The translations under genes and the position numbers were made by a program. The notes under the pieces are model-generated. The model ran no database searches. It saw only the letters and a list, made by a program, of their open reading frames with translations, and was not told where the DNA came from. From Burkholderiaceae bacterium (GTDB taxonomy: Bacteria; Pseudomonadota; Gammaproteobacteria; Burkholderiales; Burkholderiaceae_E), in contig JAGXFG010000129.1 of NCBI GenBank assembly GCA_024637395.1, forward strand, positions 1 to 53,428: a stretch of DNA of 53,428 nucleotides. The letters run 5' to 3'. Positions 35,801 to 43,894 of this stretch are shown one piece after another; position 1 is the stretch's first letter; every line of letters starts with the position of its first letter.

Positions 35801-38556
35801 GCGTCGATGCTGTAGAGAGCCTCGTGAGGGAGGGTCGCAAGCGCAAAAGCGGCCTGTGCCAGGCCGCGGCCGAGACTGCGCAGCAGAACCACCAGGACGT
35901 GCGGCAGAGGATTCTGACCACCGCCACGCAGGGCTTCGATCGCGGCATTGGCAAGCGTCGGCAGGCACACCAGCAGGATCAGGGCCGTGGTCCAGAGCCA
36001 GGGGTGGGGCAGCAGGTTCCAGCCGAGCACAGCCAGCAACAGCAAGGCTGGAATCGCCAGCGCCCGGCGCAGGTTGTCGCTGATCTTCCACACCGCGAGC
36101 GCCGAGAGCGGGTTGCGCTCCCGCCCACCGGCAGCATGCGGTACCAGGGGCAATGCCCAGGATGCGATCTGCCAATCACCCCTGATCCAACGGTGGCGGC
36201 GGCGCACATCCGAGAGATAGTCGGCGGGACAGTCCTCGAACAGTTCCACGTCGCTGAGCAGCCCCGCCCGGGCATAGCAGCCCTCGATCAGGTCGTGGCT
36301 GAGGATGCGGTTCTCCGGAAACCGACCGCCCACGGAGTACTCGAAGGCCTCGACGTCGTAGATGCCCTTGCCGACGAAAGAACCCTCGGCAAAAAGATCC
36401 TGATAGACGTCGGACACCGTCCGGGTATAGGGGTCGATGCCGGCTTCGCCGGCCGACAGCCAGGCGTAGAGCGAGCGGTTGGCGCAGGGCAGGTCGATGC
36501 TCATGCGCGGCTGGAGAACCCCGTAGCCGTATTCCACGCAGTGCCGCTGCCGGTCAAAACCGGGACGATTGAGTGGGTGGGCCATGGTCCCGACCATCTC
36601 GCGCGCTGTGTCCCGTGGCAGCTGCGTGTCGGCGTCGAGCGTGATCACGTAGCGCGCTCCGACCAGTTCGCCGGGCGCACCGACCACGACTGCGAAGTCG
36701 TCCTGTGAGCCCCCGAGGATCAGCCGGTTGAGCGCCGCGAGCTTGCCCCGCTTGCGTTCGTAGCCCATCCAGCAACCCTCGCCCGGATTCCAGCGCCGCG
36801 GCCGATGCAGCAACACAAAGCGCGTGCCGAGTTCCGCCGGATAGCGCTCGTTGAGGGTCTCGACGCCGGCGCTGACCTGCGAGATCAGCGCCTCGTCCTG
36901 GGGCAGGCGCTCATCGGGCGCGTCGCAGCAATCGGTCAGCAAGACGAAGTACAGATGATCGTCGCGGTTGCCGAGAAAGCGCAGCTCGAGCCCGTCGATC
37001 AGGTGCTCCACCTGCCGGGCCGAGACCAGCAGCGTCGGTACCGCCACGACGGTGCGAAAGGCGCCCGGAATACCAGCGGAAAAATCGAGCCGCGCCAGCG
37101 CCCGGGGCGGTGCGAGCACGGTAACGACGGTGTTGAGGATCGCCACGGCGACGCTGCTCACCGCCAGCATCACCAGCAGAACAAAGGGCCAGTGCCGCAC
37201 CGGATCCAGCTCGGCCTCGCTGCCGATCAACAATGCAGCGGCGAGCACAACGTCGAGCAACAGGACCGCACTCACGTAGATAATCAGCGGGCTGCGCCCC
37301 ACCAGCAGTTCCAACCAGCCGGCAATGCCCAGCCGGCAACCGAGTTCTCGTTGCAGCGTCCGCTGACCGTCTCCAATCAAATAGAAACCAACATGGGCAC
37401 GGCGGTCCCCATCGCCATGCGCGGCACTGCCCTGCTCGGCCAGCCTGATCGCCGCTACAGCGGTTTCCTGTTCGCTGAGCCCGCTCTCGTGGGCGAGACG
37501 CTCGATGACATGGCGGTACGCATCGCGGGTGGCGAACGTCATCTCGCTGTAGGTCCGCGCCGGATCGGTGCGCAAGACATTCTCGACAACGCTCAGCGTC
37601 TCGACGAATTCGCGCCAGTCGCTGGACCCGATCAGCCGCAGGCTGCCGATGGTGTTGCTCACCGAGACCTGGTCGGCGGCCTGGTCCTGGCTCGCCGCGA
37701 AGACCATCTGCTCGATCGACTGGCCGGACTCCGAGAGCCGCTGTTCGACCCAGCCGATCGCCAGCGACAGGCCCGAGATATGGGCCTGGACCCGGCGGGT
37801 GAACTCGGCGACAAAGGGCGCGCTTAGCGACGGGCCGGAACGCGCCATGTCGGCGATGACCACAATCAGGTTGGAGGGGTCCTGTTCGGCAGTGATGATC
37901 AGGGCCTCAGCCCATTCGGCCGCCAGATCCTGATCGACGCGCGCGGCAGCAATCCGCAACGCCGCGCGGCGCAGGTTTTCAATCAGAGCCAGGCGCAGCA
38001 TGATCGGCACGGCCCAGAGCTCTCCCAGGCGCAGCTGCGCAACCTCCTGGAAGGCGGCGATGAACGCGCCCAGCGCATCGATGGCGACCTGGCCATCGCC
38101 ATGGGCAACCACTTCCCGGGCCAGCTCGTAGACCCGCGGCACGGCGCCGTCACGGCCATTGGCCAGGCACGGAAGCTTGCGGCTATAGCCGCGCGGCAGG
38201 TGGCGCTGGGCGATCCTGATCTGTTCCTCGATCAGGTAGTAGTTGTCGAGCAGCCATTCGCCCGCCGGGGCGATCGGGCGATCGGCCCGGACGGCAGCGG
38301 TCAGCAGGCTTGCGACTTCGGCTATTACCGTCCGGTTCTGCGCCAGGCGCCGCAACAGTCGGGGTCGCGAACTCCCCTCTGCCAGGCGCAGCGAACCAGC
38401 CAGCGAGCGGCCGTGGCGGGCCATCTGGTCGGAATTGAAGAGTTCGGAACGGAGCAGCGATTCGTGGGCGGCGCCGGCGCCGGGCAGCGACCGGCCAGCG
38501 CGGTCGGTACTCCACCGTTGCAGGAATTCATGGAAAGCCGTTGGCAACGCCTTCAC
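29842..38556 (-). CDS. ndvB: Cyclic beta-1,2-glucan synthase, NdvB/ChvB type
   Basis: This giant 2904-residue membrane enzyme makes periplasmic cyclic beta-1,2-glucans. The N-terminal 400 residues are helical. Membrane segments follow (about 425-480), then the GT84 glucosyltransferase with [11 protein letters not shown] and the [10 protein letters not shown] acceptor motif, then more membrane segments (about 830-900 and 985-1030). A glycoamylase-like domain has [39 protein letters not shown] and WGMSESGYN. The C-terminal GH94 phosphorylase-like part has [35 protein letters not shown] and [10 protein letters not shown]. All modules of ChvB are present and the length matches (about 2830). It overlaps the hlyIII-like gene tail-to-tail by 31 bases. 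It lies 153 bases downstream of queE. Confidence 0.95.
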   Translation of the reverse strand: [2904 protein letters not shown]

Positions 38557-38709
38557 GCCATTTGTCCCGATGCCGAGCCACGCCCGTCTAGTGATGCTGC
38601 ACGCAACCCGATTGGCGCCCCTAGCGCGGGATCAAGCGTCGGGTTTGCACCCGTGGAGGCTAGTCTTTAGCCAACTGCCATTGTAAGTGTTTCCCGAAAG
38701 CCATGAGGA

Positions 38710-39339
38710 CTAACGGATCCCGAGCGCCTTGTGGGTCTGCAGGCTCAGCCGCCAGCGGGGATGAGCGAGACAGTAAGCGATGGCCCGGCGGGTGTGTTCG
38801 GCGCGCCGCGGGGAGTCCAAAGGCTGGAGCATGAAATGGACGAAGTCCAGTCCCTCGAAGACCTCGGGCGGCGCATCGGGCTGGGGATAGACCAGCTTGA
38901 GTTCATCGCCACTACGCTGCACCAGCGCCGCGCCCGCCTTGGGACTGACGCAGAGCCAGTCGACGCCCGCCGGCGCGGCGATCGTGCCATTGGTTTCGAC
39001 GGCGATCTCGAATCCCTCCCCGTGCAGGGCCGCGATCAACTCGGCGTCGAGCTGCAACAAGGGTTCGCCGCCGGTGCAAACCACGAACGGCTTATGCCCG
39101 CCGGGCCAGTGGCTGGCAATCGCCGCCGCCAGTTCCGCGGCACTGCGGTAGTGGCCGCCAGCGGTGCCGTCGGTACCCACGAAGTCGGTGTCGCAGAAGC
39201 GGCATACCGCCTTGTCCCGGTCCTGCTCCCGCCCGCTCCACAGGTTGCAGCCGGCAAAGCGGCAGAAAACCGCCGGGCGCCCCGCCTGGGCGCCCTCGCC
39301 CTGCAGGGTGTAGAAGATTTCCTTGACCGCGTAGCCCAT
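38710..39339 (-). CDS. queE: 7-carboxy-7-deazaguanine synthase QueE
   Basis: This 209-residue radical-SAM enzyme converts 6-carboxytetrahydropterin to 7-carboxy-7-deazaguanine in queuosine synthesis. The N-terminus EIFYTLQGEGAQAGRPAVFCRFAGCNLW is typical. The cluster motif is CX14CX2C (Cys31 in GCNLW, then CRFC) rather than the canonical CX3CX2C, a variant known in betaproteobacterial QueE. CTGGEPLLQ and VETNGT bind SAM and substrate. It forms one operon with queD (9-base gap) and queC. Confidence 0.92.
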   Translation of the reverse strand: MGYAVKEIFYTLQGEGAQAGRPAVFCRFAGCNLWSGREQDRDKAVCRFCDTDFVGTDGTAGGHYRSAAELAAAIASHWPGGHKPFVVCTGGEPLLQLDAELIAALHGEGFEIAVETNGTIAAPAGVDWLCVSPKAGAALVQRSGDELKLVYPQPDAPPEVFEGLDFVHFMLQPLDSPRRAEHTRRAIAYCLAHPRWRLSLQTHKALGIR

Positions 39340-39348
39340 GGGCGGCCG

Positions 39349-40431
39349 CTAGATCGGAACTACCGGGCCGGCGTCGCCCCAGTTCAGGATCACGCCGCAA
39401 CCAGGCGTCTGGTAGAGGTCGAGCCGTTCCAGCTGCGGCAGCAGCGCCCCTGCTCGGGCGCGAATCCAGCGCGCCAGTGAAGCGGTATCGGCGTCAGCGA
39501 GTTGCGCCTGCTCATGCAAGGGGCGATGATCGAGGTCGCGGAAGACGGGGTCGAACCGGCTCTTGACGTCGCCGTAGTCGATGGTCCAGCCCAACACCTG
39601 GTCGAGCGGCGCGTGCAGGTGCAGGCGCAGGACAAAGGTATGGCCGTGGATACGGCCGCGGGCGTCGCCTGCCGGTGCGTGCGCCAGGCGCACCGCGCTG
39701 TCGAGCCGGAACTCCTTCCAGATCCGATAGCTGGTGCCGTCGAAATTGGCGCCGCACGAAGCCGTTTCGTAGACCCGCACCCAGCCCAGCCCCGGTACTT
39801 GCGGCTGCAGGCGCTCCCAGATCCAGGCGGCCAGCATCTCGCTGGTCGGATTCTCCAGCCCCGGCAGGTCGTTGAGGCAGGCGTGGCGCAGTTGTCGGGC
39901 CAGCGGCTGCCAGCAAGTGTCGAGCCACAGGTGATCGATCGGCTGGCCGTTGGCGCGCTCGGCGGCGGCGTGCAATACCACCTCGAAACCGTGGCCGTGC
40001 ATCCGCCCGCACTGGTGCCCGGCGGGAACGTTGGGCAGCCGGTGGGCAGCTTCAAAACGATAGCGGCGCCACACCTGGGCATGACCGCCCTCGTCGAGCT
40101 CGACGCCGGTATCGGCGCGACTGCGGATTCCCACCCGGGCGGGGCCGGGCAAGTCCAGGCGCGCCCTGATCCAGCGCGCCAGGTTGGCGTCGGTCGGATC
40201 GTCGAGCACCAGGTCGAGCTGCCGGTAGTCGAGCGGCGCGACGCAGGTCCGCAGCCGCTCGCCGAGCTGTTCCACACCCGAGCCGGGGAAACTTTCCCAG
40301 TCCGGCGGCAATTGCGCCCGCACGCTGGCCTGGAAACTGTGACCGTGCATGCGTTGCGCCGCCGGCAACCCGTTCAGCTGGCGCGCCGCCTCGAAACCGC
40401 AGGCCGCGGTGTGGAGCAGTCGGTCAGCCAC
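39349..40431 (-). CDS. queD: 6-carboxytetrahydropterin synthase QueD, three tandem PTPS domains
   Basis: This 360-residue protein consists of three T-fold PTPS domains in one chain (about 1-115, 120-232, 234-355); usual QueD has one (about 120-140). Only the middle domain keeps the full active site: zinc His130 (FEAAHRL), His145/His147 (MHGHGF), catalytic Cys141 and Glu222 ([10 protein letters not shown]). Domain 1 has Arg17 in place of the first His and no Cys before HGH 29-31. Domain 3 has Val247 there and no Cys before HGH 262-264. The outer domains are probably structural, rebuilding the barrel within one polypeptide. Neighbours queC (8-base overlap) and queE confirm the pathway. Confidence 0.9.
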   Translation of the reverse strand: MADRLLHTAACGFEAARQLNGLPAAQRMHGHSFQASVRAQLPPDWESFPGSGVEQLGERLRTCVAPLDYRQLDLVLDDPTDANLARWIRARLDLPGPARVGIRSRADTGVELDEGGHAQVWRRYRFEAAHRLPNVPAGHQCGRMHGHGFEVVLHAAAERANGQPIDHLWLDTCWQPLARQLRHACLNDLPGLENPTSEMLAAWIWERLQPQVPGLGWVRVYETASCGANFDGTSYRIWKEFRLDSAVRLAHAPAGDARGRIHGHTFVLRLHLHAPLDQVLGWTIDYGDVKSRFDPVFRDLDHRPLHEQAQLADADTASLARWIRARAGALLPQLERLDLYQTPGCGVILNWGDAGPVVPI

Positions 40432-41173
40432 GCTTACCGGTCCTTGACAAACTGGCGCCAGGGGCGAAACGTGCGCTCAGCGGATCGGGCACGCCCACCT
40501 CGGCGAAGCCGCGCGCGCGCAACTGGCACGAGTCGCAAGCGCCGCAGGGCTCGCCGCCGGGGCCCGGGTCATAGCAGCTGCTGGTGAGGCCGTAGTCGAC
40601 CCCCAGCGCCAGGCCAGTGCGGATGATCTCGGCCTTGCTCATCGCCAGCAGCGGAGCGTGGATGCTTAGCGGCTCCGCGCCCTCGACACCGGCCTTGGTG
40701 GCCAGTCGTGCCATCGTCTCGAAGGCCGCGATGAATTCCGGCCGGCAGTCCGGGTAGCCCGAGTAGTCGAGCGCGTTGACGCCGATGAAGATGTCGGTCG
40801 AACCGAGCACTTCGGCCCAGGCCAGCGCAAAGCTGAGGAAGATCGTATTGCGCGCCGGCACATAGGTGATCGGGATGTCGTGTTCCATCTCGGCAGCGCT
40901 GCGCCCCTTGGGAACCGCGATGTCGGCGGTCAGCGCCGAACCGCCAAAAGCGCGCAGGTCGACGTCGACGATGCGATGCTCGCACGCCTGCAGGGCGCTG
41001 GCCACCGCCGCCGCGCGCTCGAGTTCGACACCGTGGCGCTGGCCGTAGCGAAAACTGAGCGCATGCACGGCGAAACCCTCGGCGCGAGCGATCGCGACCA
41101 CCGTGGCCGAGTCGAGCCCGCCGCTCAAGAGGACCACTGCGGGCCGGGTGGAATGGGATTTTTTCAGGTTCAT
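40424..41173 (-). CDS. queC: 7-cyano-7-deazaguanine synthase QueC
   Basis: This 249-residue ATP-dependent enzyme turns 7-carboxy-7-deazaguanine into preQ0. The PP-loop ATP site is [13 protein letters not shown] near residue 15. [16 protein letters not shown] and [18 protein letters not shown] are family blocks. The C-terminal zinc site has four Cys in [22 protein letters not shown]. The start is ATG 41173, since the upstream in-frame extension has no homology. It is the first gene of queC-queD-queE and overlaps queD by eight bases. Confidence 0.94.
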   Translation of the reverse strand: MNLKKSHSTRPAVVLLSGGLDSATVVAIARAEGFAVHALSFRYGQRHGVELERAAAVASALQACEHRIVDVDLRAFGGSALTADIAVPKGRSAAEMEHDIPITYVPARNTIFLSFALAWAEVLGSTDIFIGVNALDYSGYPDCRPEFIAAFETMARLATKAGVEGAEPLSIHAPLLAMSKAEIIRTGLALGVDYGLTSSCYDPGPGGEPCGACDSCQLRARGFAEVGVPDPLSARFAPGASLSRTGKRG

Positions 41174-41348
41174 CGTGACAGGACGGCGATCGCGGGCCCC
41201 GCACCAGCATCGTGGTCGGGGAAAAACGCCGCAATGGTAACTCGTCGGGCGAGTCCGCATCGATTTTGGCGGTATCGACCACGGTCAAACGGGCAACGCC
41301 CCCTGGCGATCCCGGCGCCGTGATCCGGCATACTTGTTCCCTGGCGTT

Positions 41349-41370
41349 CCGGACCGTCCACCTGGTCCGG
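41349..41370. promoter_or_regulatory. Hairpin or dyad before the metallo-hydrolase gene
   Basis: CCGGACC and GGTCCGG flank 8 bases, ending 33 bases before the start of the metallo-beta-lactamase-fold gene in the 230-bp divergent region with queC. It may be an operator or an mRNA hairpin. The rest of this gap shows no gene. Confidence 0.3.
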
Positions 41371-41403
41371 GCATAAACCGGCGTAATCCAGCGACCAAAA
41401 CTC

Positions 41404-42354
41404 ATGACCGACAGCTACCTCGAGCACCTCGGCGACGGCGTCTACGCAGTCGATTCCGGTTACATCCGCAAGCAGTTCGATGCCGTGCACCTGGTCGTCG
41501 CGGGCGAGCGCGCCGCGATCGTCGACACCGCGACCGCGCGCTCGGCGCCGCGGGTGCTGGCGGCGCTGGCCCAACTGGGCATCCCGCGCGAGAACGTCGA
41601 CTACGTGATCCTGACCCACGTTCACCTCGATCATGCCGGTGGCGCCGGAACCTTGATGGCTGCGCTGCCCAACGCCCGCCTGACTGTCCACCCGCTGGGC
41701 GCCCGCCACATGATAGATCCGGCCAGGCTCTGGGCCGGAACCTGTCAGGTCTATGGTGAACAACGGGCCATCGCGATGTACGGCGGACCGACCCCGGTAC
41801 CGGCCGAGCGGGTGATCGAGACCCCGGAGGGAGCGACGGTGGAACTCGCCGGGCGAGTGCTGGAGTTCTACGACACTCCCGGCCACGCGCGCCACCACGT
41901 GACCATCCGCGACACCAGGACCGGCAACCTGTTCACCGGCGACACCTTCGGGATAGCGTACCGCGAGTTCGACATCGCCGGCCGGTCGTTCCTGATCCCG
42001 TCCTCGACGCCGACCCAGTTCGACCCCGAGCAGTTGCTGCACTCGGTCGAGCGGATCCTGGCGCTGGCCCCGCCATCGGTCTACCTGACCCACTACTCGC
42101 GCCGCGACAACGTCGCCGCCCTGGGGGTCGATCTCAAGCGGCGGATCGCCAGCTACGTCGCGATCGGCCAGGCCGAGGCCGGTGCCGGCGATGAGCGCCA
42201 AACCCGCATCGAAGCACGGATGGCGCAGTTCCTGATCGCCGAGGCCCGCGCTCACGGGGTCAGCTACGGGGATGAGGAAATCGCCGCGCTGCTCGAAGCC
42301 GACATCTCGCTCAACAGCGCCGGGCTGATCAACTGGCTCGACCGGATCGGCTGA
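41404..42354 (+). CDS. Metallo-beta-lactamase-fold hydrolase
   Basis: This 316-residue cytoplasmic hydrolase has a binuclear zinc site. The HxHxDH motif is THVHLDHAGG at about residue 77; further ligands come from TPGHARHH and FTGDTFG. A C-terminal helical region (about 225-316) follows, as in glyoxalase II-like or lactonase relatives. The exact substrate is unknown. Glutathione thioesters or lactones are possible. No strong ribosome site precedes the ATG. It is convergent with the aldo/keto reductase gene, five bases away. Confidence 0.85.
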   Translation: MTDSYLEHLGDGVYAVDSGYIRKQFDAVHLVVAGERAAIVDTATARSAPRVLAALAQLGIPRENVDYVILTHVHLDHAGGAGTLMAALPNARLTVHPLGARHMIDPARLWAGTCQVYGEQRAIAMYGGPTPVPAERVIETPEGATVELAGRVLEFYDTPGHARHHVTIRDTRTGNLFTGDTFGIAYREFDIAGRSFLIPSSTPTQFDPEQLLHSVERILALAPPSVYLTHYSRRDNVAALGVDLKRRIASYVAIGQAEAGAGDERQTRIEARMAQFLIAEARAHGVSYGDEEIAALLEADISLNSAGLINWLDRIG

Positions 42355-42359
42355 GCAGT

Positions 42360-43205
42360 TCAGATCATCGCGAGCGCGTGCTTGCGCCGCGGCGGCGGGA
42401 AAGCGTCGTCGAGTTCCGCCAGATCGGCTGCGGTGAGCGTCAGGTTGCGCGCCGCGGCATTTTCCTCGACCCCGGCCACCCGCCCCGATTTGGGAATCAC
42501 GATGGTTCCGGGTTGGTGCAGCAGCCAGGCCAGTGCCACCTGGGCGTTGGTGGCGCGGTGGCGGCGCGCGACCTCGCCCAGCACCGGATGGGCGCCAGTC
42601 AGCCGGCCCTCGTCGAGCGGACAATAGGCCATCGTCGCGATCTGGTGGCTGGTGTGCCAGGGCAGCAGTTCGAACTCGACGCCCCGCTGGCTGAGCGCGT
42701 AGTAGACCTGGTTGGCCGAGCATTCCGGACCTCCGGCCAGCGCCTCGAGTTCGCGCAGGTCGGCAACATCGAAATTCGACACCCCCCAGCGGCGAATCTT
42801 GCCGGCGCGCTGCAGCGCCTCGAAACCCGCCAGCGTCTGTTCGAGCGGATGGCTGCCGCGCCAGTGCAACAGATACAGGTCGATGGTTTCGATGCCCAGC
42901 CGCTTGAGGCTGCGTTCGCACGCCGTCACGGTGCCGCGCTGCGAAGCGTTGTGGGGCAGAACCTTGCTGACGACGAACGCCTGGTCGCGCCGGCCGATGA
43001 GCGCTTCCCCAACCACTTTTTCGGCAGCGCCATCGCCGTACATCTCCGCGGTGTCTATTACCCGCAGCCCGAGTTCGAGTCCGCGCACCAGCGCGCCAAC
43101 TTCCGCGCGCAAACGGGCACGGCTCTCGCCCATCTTCCAGGTGCCCATTCCCAGCGCCGGCAGGATCGTGCCGTCACGCAATTGCACCGTCGGGGGCGCG
43201 GTCAC
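42360..43205 (-). CDS. Aldo/keto reductase
   Basis: This 281-residue NADPH-dependent TIM-barrel oxidoreductase has the catalytic tetrad visible: Asp and Tyr in VIDTAEMYGDG, Lys in VVSKVLP, His in LLHWRGS. The cofactor-binding end is IPKSGRVAGVEENAAA. It resembles the YeaE/2,5-diketogluconate reductase branch. Its start overlaps the preceding methyltransferase stop by four bases, so it is translationally coupled. Physiological carbonyl substrate is unknown. Confidence 0.9.
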   Translation of the reverse strand: MTAPPTVQLRDGTILPALGMGTWKMGESRARLRAEVGALVRGLELGLRVIDTAEMYGDGAAEKVVGEALIGRRDQAFVVSKVLPHNASQRGTVTACERSLKRLGIETIDLYLLHWRGSHPLEQTLAGFEALQRAGKIRRWGVSNFDVADLRELEALAGGPECSANQVYYALSQRGVEFELLPWHTSHQIATMAYCPLDEGRLTGAHPVLGEVARRHRATNAQVALAWLLHQPGTIVIPKSGRVAGVEENAAARNLTLTAADLAELDDAFPPPRRKHALAMI

Positions 43206-43819
43206 GTCAGGGAACCGTTAATGCCGCCGGGCTTGCGCCAGCGATAGACGCGCATCGGCGGGACGTTGCGCAACTCCAGTTCGTTAATTTCATGCTCGCC
43301 CAGCAGCGGCGAGAAGAATCCGGTTACGTGGTGGCGGAACTGGTAGGCGACAAAACATCCCCCCGGGACCAGGCCATCGGCCACCCGCTTGGCGATCTCG
43401 CGGCAAAGCGGGCGCGGCAGGGTCGAGAACGGGATGCCGGAGATCACCGTATCCGGCGCGGACAGTCCGTGGTCGGCGAGCGTCGCGGCGAGGTCGACGG
43501 CGTCGCCACGGTGGACAATCAGGCGCCGATCCTCGATTACGCCGAGTCCTTCGGCGAACCAGGGATCGCGCTCGATGCACAGCAGTTTGGCCTGGGGCCC
43601 CAACGCCGCCAGGATCGCTCGAGTGGTCCCGCCGGTGCCCGGGCCAAGTTCGACGACCACCCTGGCACTCCTGATTCCGGCCGCATCGATGATCCGGCGC
43701 ACGAGGAAGCGCGAACTCGGGATCACCGATCCAACCGAGCTCGGGGAACGCAGGAATCCACGCAAAAAAGCCAGCTTTTCGCTGGGTTCGGGTCGACGTG
43801 CCAGGTCGATCGCTCGCAT
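43202..43819 (-). CDS. SAM-dependent methyltransferase, phospholipid N-methyltransferase-like
   Basis: This is a 205-residue Rossmann methyltransferase. Motif I is VVELGPGTGGTTRAIL near residue 55, followed by LLCIERDPWF, the acidic SAM-ribose strand. An ISGIPFSTLP motif resembles the NPPF/NIPF-type region shared by PmtA and rRNA dimethylases. The segment FLRGFLRSPSSVGSVIPSS at about 20 is typical of PmtA-like proteins. The start is ATG 43819, because GGAGGGAT sits nine bases upstream; a TTG 18 bases earlier would bury that site. The target could be phosphatidylethanolamine, but this is inferred. Confidence 0.82.
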   Translation of the reverse strand: MRAIDLARRPEPSEKLAFLRGFLRSPSSVGSVIPSSRFLVRRIIDAAGIRSARVVVELGPGTGGTTRAILAALGPQAKLLCIERDPWFAEGLGVIEDRRLIVHRGDAVDLAATLADHGLSAPDTVISGIPFSTLPRPLCREIAKRVADGLVPGGCFVAYQFRHHVTGFFSPLLGEHEINELELRNVPPMRVYRWRKPGGINGSLT

Positions 43820-43894
43820 CGTGTTATCCCTCCGCAAAGGAACTTGATGCGCCAGAGACGCGCGGCTGCTTGCTCCGGCGCTAGTCGGGCAATT

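Noticed and set aside
41170-42921. A 583-codon minus-strand open frame
   Set aside because: It covers the metallo-hydrolase gene and part of the aldo/keto reductase gene, both with clear catalytic motifs.
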